This document shows positions 57,992 through 64,000 of a stretch of 64,000 nt of DNA, piece by piece. This stretch comes from Moritella sp. 24. Its GTDB lineage: Bacteria > Pseudomonadota > Gammaproteobacteria > Enterobacterales > Moritellaceae. A model generated the notes under the pieces. The model was not told the DNA's origin. It saw nothing but the letters and a program-made list of their open reading frames with translations, and did no database searches. How positions within the stretch are numbered: the stretch's first letter is position 1; the number at the start of each line of letters is the position of its first letter. Both the position numbers and the translations under genes were made by a program. The stretch spans positions 434,001 through 498,000 of the forward strand of contig NZ_CP056123.1 of NCBI RefSeq assembly GCF_018219155.1. The letters run 5' to 3'.

Positions 57992-58040
57992 GCTGATATA
58001 ATTAATATTTTCCCGAAACTATCTGGTAATGGAGATGCAA

Positions 58041-59204
58041 ATGGCTTGGAATGAGCCCGGAAATGGCGGTAATAAAGATCGCGACCCTTGGGGACAAAAA
58101 GGGAAAGAGCAGGGACCCCCTGATCTTGATGAAGTATTTAAAAAGCTAACCAGCAAATTCGGTGGCGGTAAAGGCAGTAAGTTTTCAGGCGGTTCTAACT
58201 TTAATAAAGTTGGTGTCTCACTGGTACTTGGTGTACTTGCTGTTATTTGGGTTGTCAGTGGTTTCTACACAATCAAAGAAGCTGAACGTGGTGTTGTATT
58301 ACGCTTAGGTCAGTATTCTAAAACGGTTGAGCCGGGTTTATCTTGGTTACCGACGTTTGTTGATCGTGTGATTCCAGTTGATGTTAAGAGCATCCGCTCT
58401 ATGCCTGCGGCTGGTTCAATGTTAACAATGGATGAAAACGTTGTAGACGTAAAAATGGATATTCAATATCGCGTTATTGACCCGCGTGAGTATCTATTCA
58501 GCGTAACAAATCCAGACGATAGCCTACATCAAGCTGTTGATAGTGCATTACGTTTTGTTGTTGGTCATACAACAATGGATGATGTGATCACAACTGGTCG
58601 TGAAATTGTACGTCAAAGTACCCGTGAGAATATTGAATCTATCATTGATGAATATCACATGGGTATTGAACTTGTTGATGTTAACTTCTTGTCTGCACGT
58701 CCACCGGAAGCAGTTAAAGATGCATTCGATGATGCAATTGCAGCACAAGAAGATGAACAACGTTATATTCGTGAAGCAGAAGCTTATGCGCGTGAAATTG
58801 AACCGACAGCACGTGGTCAAGTGAAACGTATTGGACAAGAAGCAAAAGCATACCAAGAGCAAATCGTATTGAAAGCTCAAGGTGAAGTAGCACGTTTCGA
58901 AAGTCTGTTACCACAATATCAACTTGCACCTGAAGTGACACGCCAGCGTTTATATCTAGAAACAATGGAAAGAGTTTATGCAAACACAACGAAAGTTGTT
59001 GTTGATACTCAAGGTACGGGTAATATGCTGTATCTACCGTTGGACAAGATCATGAGTGCTAACGCAGGTGATAATACACCAGCTCGTTCAGCAAACTCAG
59101 TGCCAGCACCACAACAACCAGCAAAATCAAACAACCGTTATCAGTACCCAGATACGAATAGTAGTGATGTTCGTCCTGACCGTTTTAGCACAGGGAGAAA
59201 CTAA
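58041..59204 (+). CDS. hflK: FtsH protease modulator HflK
   Basis: A 387-residue SPFH-family membrane protein. Its Gly-rich cytoplasmic N-terminus (GNGGNKDRDPWGQKGKEQG) precedes one membrane helix (about residues 57-77) and a periplasmic band-7 domain. With HflC it forms a large complex around FtsH. ATG 58041 (MAWNEPGNGG) is chosen because GGAG lies 7 bases ahead and the family starts there. The C-terminal 50 residues are Pro/Gln/Ser-rich. The gene is followed by hflC after 3 bases. Confidence 0.97.
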   Translation: MAWNEPGNGGNKDRDPWGQKGKEQGPPDLDEVFKKLTSKFGGGKGSKFSGGSNFNKVGVSLVLGVLAVIWVVSGFYTIKEAERGVVLRLGQYSKTVEPGLSWLPTFVDRVIPVDVKSIRSMPAAGSMLTMDENVVDVKMDIQYRVIDPREYLFSVTNPDDSLHQAVDSALRFVVGHTTMDDVITTGREIVRQSTRENIESIIDEYHMGIELVDVNFLSARPPEAVKDAFDDAIAAQEDEQRYIREAEAYAREIEPTARGQVKRIGQEAKAYQEQIVLKAQGEVARFESLLPQYQLAPEVTRQRLYLETMERVYANTTKVVVDTQGTGNMLYLPLDKIMSANAGDNTPARSANSVPAPQQPAKSNNRYQYPDTNSSDVRPDRFSTGRN

Positions 59205-59207
59205 GCT

Positions 59208-60083
59208 ATGAATCAATTAAAAGCAGTTATTTTAGTACTTGTGCTATTACTTGGTTTTTCATCTTTCTTCGTGGTAAATGAAGGTGAACGTGCACTCGTT
59301 GTTCGTTTTGGTAAAGTTCTTAAAACGGATGATGCAGCGAAGGTTTACCTTCCTGGTTTGAACTTTAAAGTACCATTTATTGATTCGATTCGTGTATTAA
59401 GCTCTCGCTTACAAACACTTGATGGCCAAGCTGACCGTTTCGTTACGTCTGAAAAGAAAGATTTAATTATCGATTCTTACGTGAAATGGCGTATTGAAGA
59501 CTTTGAAACATTTTACCTTGCAACGAATGGCGGTAACTTCCTTCAAGCTGAGTCTTTACTACAACGTAAAATTACCAATGGTCTACGTAATGAGATCGGT
59601 AACCGTACAATTAAAGATATTGTTTCAGGCCAACGTGGTCAGGTAATGGAAACAGCATTGAAACGTATGGCACGTTCGTCAGAGCTAGGTATCCTAGTTG
59701 AAGATGTACGTATTAAGCAGATCAACTTACCGCAGGAAGTAAGTAACAGTATCTTCCAACGTATGAGTGCAGAGCGTCATGCTGTAGCGAAAGAACACCG
59801 TTCGCAAGGTTATGAGCAAGCTGAAATCTTAAAAGCAGAAGTGGATGCGAAAGTAACCGTTATGCTTGCTGATGCAAATCGTTTAGCACGTCAACTACGT
59901 GGTGAAGGTGATGCGAAAGCAGCGAGAATTTATGCTGACACATACAATAAAGATGCTGAGTTCTATGGCTTCTTACGTAGTCTAGAAGCGTACTCTAAGA
60001 GCTTTAGCAGTAAGTCTGATGTATTAGTTGTTTCTCCTGAGAGTGACTTCTTTAATTACATGAAAGGCACTTCGTTAAAATAG
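59208..60083 (+). CDS. hflC: FtsH protease modulator HflC
   Basis: A 291-residue partner of HflK: an N-terminal membrane helix (about 5-22), then the band-7 domain with VNEGERALVVRFGKV and LPGLNFKVPFIDS, then a helical region with RGEGDAKAARIYADTYNKDAEFYGFLRSL. It sits 3 bases after hflK, and a strong terminator ends the operon. The complex restrains FtsH action on membrane proteins. The call is firm. Confidence 0.98.
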   Translation: MNQLKAVILVLVLLLGFSSFFVVNEGERALVVRFGKVLKTDDAAKVYLPGLNFKVPFIDSIRVLSSRLQTLDGQADRFVTSEKKDLIIDSYVKWRIEDFETFYLATNGGNFLQAESLLQRKITNGLRNEIGNRTIKDIVSGQRGQVMETALKRMARSSELGILVEDVRIKQINLPQEVSNSIFQRMSAERHAVAKEHRSQGYEQAEILKAEVDAKVTVMLADANRLARQLRGEGDAKAARIYADTYNKDAEFYGFLRSLEAYSKSFSSKSDVLVVSPESDFFNYMKGTSLK

Positions 60084-60105
60084 TCATTGCTTGTCAATGA
60101 ACAGT

Positions 60106-60143
60106 AAAAAGCCGCGATTATCATTGATAGTCGCGGCTTTTTT
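60106..60143. terminator. Terminator between hflC and fldB
   Basis: AAAAAGCCGCGA and TCGCGGCTTTTTTT pair, with a further ATTATCA/TGATAG pairing inside. A and T runs on both sides let it serve the two convergent transcripts. Confidence 0.9.
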
Positions 60144-60200
60144 TATATGTCGATTTCGTGCTAGCAGAATGGCGCTAATTTTCGGTCACGGGATTAGCGA

Positions 60201-60722
60201 TTACGAATAGTGCGCTTCAATTTGCTCTAACACTTGCAATGTCCAAGCTGAAATACGTTCATCAGTCTGGTCGTACTGACTGTCTTCATCGAGTGCTAAG
60301 CCTAAGAATTGACTCTCGTCTTCTGTTAATGCTTTTGATGCGACAAATTCATAACCTTCATTTGGCCATTGACCGATAAAGTGAATGCCTTTGCCTTGCA
60401 GTTCGTCAAATAGCATCCCCATTGCGTCAAGAAACCATTCGCTATAGTTAACTTGATCACCAAGACCAAATAGCGCAACTGTTTTACCAGCCAGGTTAAT
60501 TCCTGCAATATCAGACCATAGGTCGCCCCAGTCTTCTTGAAGTTCACCGTAATCCCAAGTTGAAATACCAAATAGAACGACATCATAGGTTTCTATATCA
60601 GTAAAACCCGTGTCTTTAATGTCATGTAAGTCGACAAGTTCTTCACCAATTTCAGCTTGGATCTTTTCCGCAGCCATGGTGGTATAAAAAGTAGTAGAGC
60701 CGTAATATAAACCGATTTTCAT
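60201..60722 (-). CDS. fldB: Flavodoxin FldB
   Basis: A 173-residue long-chain flavodoxin, an FMN electron carrier. The phosphate-binding loop is GLYYGSTTFYTTMAAEKI (a T/S-rich loop with TFY in place of the usual TGNT), the FMN-stacking segments are GISTWDYGELQEDW and GLGDQVNYSEWF. It is divergent from xerD, the place of fldB in E. coli, which favours FldB over FldA. An alternate small flavodoxin name would not change the role. Confidence 0.93.
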   Translation of the reverse strand: MKIGLYYGSTTFYTTMAAEKIQAEIGEELVDLHDIKDTGFTDIETYDVVLFGISTWDYGELQEDWGDLWSDIAGINLAGKTVALFGLGDQVNYSEWFLDAMGMLFDELQGKGIHFIGQWPNEGYEFVASKALTEDESQFLGLALDEDSQYDQTDERISAWTLQVLEQIEAHYS

Positions 60723-60960
60723 TATCTACATCCAAAGACAGTGTTGCGAATCAAACTATATGTTGATAAATGCTATGTGTTAATCATGCTCTGAGCGATC
60801 ACTTGCTCATCGCTATGCATAGTAACATGAGATAATTGTACTATAATTCATGTTTATTTATACAGTGTTGTTATACTGCGAAATAGAGATGACGAGTGCT
60901 ATTGCTACTTGTAAAGAAATCGTCATAAAAGTATAGGGTATAACAGCATAGGGCATACGC

Positions 60961-61851
60961 TTGGAAAAGATTGAGATAATTGAACAGTTTTTAGATGTGA
61001 TGTGGCATGAGCGCGGATTATCAGATAATACGTTGACGTCTTATCGTAATGACTTAAACCAATATCATCATTGGTTAGTGCAACATAAACAACAATTATT
61101 GACCGTTGACCGCCTTGAGATCCAAGCGTTCATGGCGAGTCGTTTTGACTTGGGCTATAAAGCCAGTAGCACTGCACGTCAGTTGAGTGCTATCCGTCGT
61201 CTTTATCAATACTTTTATCGTGAGCAATTACGTGGTGATGATCCAACGGCCTTACTTATCAGTCCCAAATTACCTCAGCGTTTACCCGGTGATTTATCCG
61301 AAGCGGAAGTCGATGCACTATTGGCTGCGCCTGAATTAGATGATCCAATCCAACTACGTGACAAAGCCATGATGGAGCTGTTATATGCAACGGGATTGCG
61401 GGTATCGGAACTTGTTGGCCTGAGTATGGAATCGATGAGTCTGCGACAAGGTTTAGTGCGTGTCACCGGTAAAGGTGGCAAGGAGCGTTTAGTACCTATG
61501 GGTGAAGAGGCTATTTATTGGACCGAACGCTTTATTGATGAAGGGCGTGCGACCTTATTGAAGGGCTTAACATCAGATGTGGTATTTCCATCAAGACGAG
61601 GCAATTTTATGACCCGTCAGACGTTCTGGCATCGCTTAAAGCATTATTCCCAAGTGGCAGGGGTGACAACTCATCTATCTCCTCATACATTACGCCATGC
61701 TTTTGCTACCCATTTATTGAACTATGGCGCAGACCTACGTGTCGTACAGATGTTATTGGGGCACAGCGATTTATCGACAACACAAATTTATACGCATGTT
61801 GCAACTGCGCGATTAGAGCAACTGCATAGTGAGCATCATCCTCGCGCGTGA
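60961..61851 (+). CDS. xerD: Site-specific tyrosine recombinase XerD
   Basis: A 296-residue recombinase that, with XerC, resolves chromosome dimers at dif. The N-terminal SAM-like domain spans residues 1-90; the catalytic residues are all present: Arg147, Lys171, His242, Arg245, His268 and Tyr277 (HTLRHAFATHLLNYGADLR and LLGHSDLSTTQIYTHV). The start is TTG at 60961: an in-frame stop lies four codons upstream and no ATG lies ahead of the conserved N-terminus. It begins the run xerD-dsbC-recJ, as in E. coli. Confidence 0.97.
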   Translation: MEKIEIIEQFLDVMWHERGLSDNTLTSYRNDLNQYHHWLVQHKQQLLTVDRLEIQAFMASRFDLGYKASSTARQLSAIRRLYQYFYREQLRGDDPTALLISPKLPQRLPGDLSEAEVDALLAAPELDDPIQLRDKAMMELLYATGLRVSELVGLSMESMSLRQGLVRVTGKGGKERLVPMGEEAIYWTERFIDEGRATLLKGLTSDVVFPSRRGNFMTRQTFWHRLKHYSQVAGVTTHLSPHTLRHAFATHLLNYGADLRVVQMLLGHSDLSTTQIYTHVATARLEQLHSEHHPRA

Positions 61852-61957
61852 TTACGCTGATGACACAGCATTAACAAGGATTAAGGGTAGTGATAAATAA
61901 CGAATTCTGTTAATTTATCGATCATAGATATCCATTAAGGATAGGAGCGGAGAGCAG

Positions 61958-62761
61958 ATGTTAAAGAAAATATTAATTACAGCAATGGCTGCAGGTTTAG
62001 TTGGTAGTTTTGTATTAGGTGTCAGTGGTGCATCTGCGCAAAAGGTGAGTACACCTGCTGCGATCACACCGACAGAACAGGTATCTACAAATATAGCCTC
62101 ATCAGCGGAACAGCAAGATATTTCACGTCTATTAGCCGCGAAGCTTAACTTTAAAGTGAGCAGTGTGAGCGATAGTGTTATCCCAGGGTTGTTTGAAGTA
62201 GTGACTGAGCAAGGTATTTTTTACGTTAATGCCGATGCCTCTAATCTTATTCAGGGTTCGCTTTATCAAGTTGATGAGAACGGCGTTACGGATTTAACAG
62301 AACAAGCAATGGGTAAAGTACGTCAACAGGCAATGCAAAAATTTGCTGACGATACGATTAATTACCCTGCTGAAAATGAAAAGTATTCAATCACTGTGTT
62401 CACCGATATTAATTGTGGCTACTGCCGTAAGTTACATAACGAAATAGCACAGCTTAATAAATTGGGTGTTAGTGTTAAATACTTAGCCTTCCCACGCGGT
62501 GGTTTAAACTCTAAAACGTATCAAGACATGGCTTCTATTTGGTGTGCTGAAAACAGTGCTGAAGCGATGAATAATGCGAAACGTGGTGGTAAAGTTGTAC
62601 CTGAAATGTGTACAAATACCGTTGCACAGCAATATGACCTTGGTCGACGTTTAGGGGTGACTGGTACCCCAGCGATTGTCTTTGACAATGGACAAATGCA
62701 ACCGGGTTATGTACCTGCTAACCAGCTTATTAGTATTCTAGAAAAGATGGATAAATCTTGA
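61958..62761 (+). CDS. dsbC: Protein-disulfide isomerase DsbC
   Basis: A 267-residue periplasmic isomerase that reshuffles wrong disulfides. A signal peptide (1-27) is followed by a long spacer (about 28-50) not found in E. coli DsbC (236 residues), the dimer domain (about 52-120) and a thioredoxin-fold domain with the active site FTDINCGYCRKLH (Cys153, Cys156) and the cis-Pro segment GVTGTPAIVFDNGQ. GGAGCGGAGAG precedes the ATG. Its stop overlaps the recJ start (TTGA). It needs DsbD to stay reduced; only a DsbD alpha-like domain is seen in this window. Confidence 0.96.
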   Translation: MLKKILITAMAAGLVGSFVLGVSGASAQKVSTPAAITPTEQVSTNIASSAEQQDISRLLAAKLNFKVSSVSDSVIPGLFEVVTEQGIFYVNADASNLIQGSLYQVDENGVTDLTEQAMGKVRQQAMQKFADDTINYPAENEKYSITVFTDINCGYCRKLHNEIAQLNKLGVSVKYLAFPRGGLNSKTYQDMASIWCAENSAEAMNNAKRGGKVVPEMCTNTVAQQYDLGRRLGVTGTPAIVFDNGQMQPGYVPANQLISILEKMDKS

Positions 62762-64000
62762 ACAAACAAATTAAACGTCGCGAGAACGTCGATAGTGGCG
62801 GCATATCAGCAGCAGTACCTGCGTTATTACGTCAAATTTATGCAAGTCGTGGCGTGAAGACGGATCAAGAATTAGATAAGGGGGCGAAGAACTTATTACG
62901 CCCTAATCAGCTTAAAGGCATGAGCGAAGCATGTGCATTATTAGTCACCGCGTTAGAACAAAATCAACGCATTATTATTGTGGGTGATTTTGATGCTGAC
63001 GGCGCAACAAGTACTGCGTTGTCGATGCTTGGTTTCAAAATGTTGGGCTATCGTAATGTTGATTTCTTAGTACCAAACCGTTTTGAATTTGGCTATGGTT
63101 TAAGTCCTGAAATTGTTGATCTTGCCGCGACAAATGGTGCGCAAGTGATCATGACTGTGGATAATGGTATCTCGAGTATTGCGGGTGTTGCTGCGGCAAA
63201 AGCGCTTGGCATCAAAGTGCTCGTGACCGATCACCATCTACCGGGTGCTGAAGCGCCAGATGCTGACGCGATCGTTAACCCTAATCAGCATGGATGTACA
63301 TTTCCAAGTAAAAATTTGGCGGGTGTAGGTGTTGCCTTCTACGTTATGCTGGCATTGCGCGGTGCATTACGTGAGCAAGATTGGTTTGCGAAACAAGGAT
63401 TAGCTGAGCCTAATTTAGCTTGTTTACTGGATATTGTTGCATTAGGTACAGTGGCTGATGTTGTGCCTTTAGATGCAAATAATCGTATTTTGGTGCATCA
63501 AGGTTTACAGCGTATTCGTGCTGATAAATGCCGTCCAGGTATTAAAGCCTTGATCGAAATTGCTAACCGAAATCAAGCGCAACTGTGCGCAAGTGATCTG
63601 GGTTTTGCATTAGGACCTCGATTGAATGCAGCAGGTCGCTTAGATGACATGTCAGTTGGTGTTGCGACGTTATTATGTGAAGACCTCAATAACGCACGTC
63701 GTTTTGCTGGCGAGCTTGATAGCCTTAATGAAGAACGTAAAGAAATTGAAAGTTCGATGCAGCAAGAAGCATTATCGATACTAAAAAGTGTTGATTTTGA
63801 TGCTGGACAAGTTCCTTTTGGTATCTGTTTGTTTCAAGATGATTGGCACCAAGGTGTTGTTGGTTTAGTTGCTTCTCGTATCAAAGAACGCTTCCATCGT
63901 CCGGTTATTGCTTTTGCTGATGCTGGAGAAGGTGAGATCAAGGGCTCGGCACGTTCAATTCCTGGTTTACACTTACGCGATGTTTTAGAGCTGCTTGATA
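62758..64000 (+). CDS. recJ: Single-stranded-DNA-specific exonuclease RecJ, N-terminal part
   Basis: The first 414 codons of a gene that runs past the right edge; no stop occurs in the frame. RecJ degrades single-stranded DNA from the 5' end in recombination and repair. DHH motifs are visible: VVGDFDADGATST is read here as IIVGDFDADGATST, followed by DNGISS, TDHHLPG and LGPRLNAAGRLDDMSVG; the DHHA1 domain begins with IKERFHRPVIAF. The start is TTG at 62758, which overlaps the dsbC stop by four bases, a coupling seen in the same gene pair elsewhere. Confidence 0.96.
   Translation, partial: MNKQIKRRENVDSGGISAAVPALLRQIYASRGVKTDQELDKGAKNLLRPNQLKGMSEACALLVTALEQNQRIIIVGDFDADGATSTALSMLGFKMLGYRNVDFLVPNRFEFGYGLSPEIVDLAATNGAQVIMTVDNGISSIAGVAAAKALGIKVLVTDHHLPGAEAPDADAIVNPNQHGCTFPSKNLAGVGVAFYVMLALRGALREQDWFAKQGLAEPNLACLLDIVALGTVADVVPLDANNRILVHQGLQRIRADKCRPGIKALIEIANRNQAQLCASDLGFALGPRLNAAGRLDDMSVGVATLLCEDLNNARRFAGELDSLNEERKEIESSMQQEALSILKSVDFDAGQVPFGICLFQDDWHQGVVGLVASRIKERFHRPVIAFADAGEGEIKGSARSIPGLHLRDVLELLD

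Noticed and set aside
60961-61851. Tyrosine recombinase as a mark of an integrated element
   Set aside because: Full-length match to XerD and the fldB-xerD-dsbC-recJ order show it to be the chromosomal recombinase.

Overview
The window is a 64 kb stretch of an AT-leaning gammaproteobacterial chromosome. Gene content and order point to a marine member of the Alteromonadales/Vibrionales, and a Moritella- or Psychromonas-like bacterium fits best. The genus is an inference from gene order and protein style (aroQ-accB-accC, acuR-acuI, two FadL porins, GH18 chitinase, AEP phosphonate genes); no database was searched. There is no sign of a prophage, insertion sequence, CRISPR array or plasmid module.

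Left part (1-13.7 kb): the end of phnW starts a phosphonate-degradation operon (phnW, a PbfA-like lyase, phnX, an FAD oxidoreductase) that feeds on 2-aminoethylphosphonate and probably its hydroxylated and N-methylated forms. Then come a secreted chitinase, the aroQ-accB-accC operon (dehydroquinase and acetyl-CoA carboxylase subunits), acetyl-CoA synthetase, an MFS transporter, a stand-alone DsbD alpha-domain protein and fxsA. Next (13.8-34.4 kb): a siroheme-type SUMT, a TetR-controlled RND efflux pair, aspA, a MATE exporter, groES-groEL under a sigma-32 promoter, a small VF530-family protein between two near-copies of one terminator, a lipoprotein 5'-nucleotidase, acuI with its repressor acuR, and two tandem FadL paralogues that share an upstream element.

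Right part (34.5-64 kb): ndh, then the elongation factor P set (epmB, efp, epmA), followed by a long block with the E. coli order mscM-psd-rsgA-orn-tRNA-Gly-queG-tsaE-amiB-mutL-miaA-hfq-hflX-hflK-hflC, and then fldB-xerD-dsbC-recJ. This block differs from E. coli in four ways: an EamA transporter sits between mscM and psd, the tRNA-Gly(GCC) genes number ten identical copies, a DUF4442 gene and a Na+/H+ antiporter lie between the tRNAs and queG, and nnr is missing between queG and tsaE. recJ runs off the right edge.

Most of the window is conserved housekeeping DNA. The parts most worth a second look are the ten-copy tRNA-Gly array with its mosaic spacers, the phosphonate operon with two accessory enzymes, the paired AcuR operators, the conserved element upstream of both fadL genes, the orphan DsbD alpha domain, and the RND pump whose proton-relay residues differ from AcrB.
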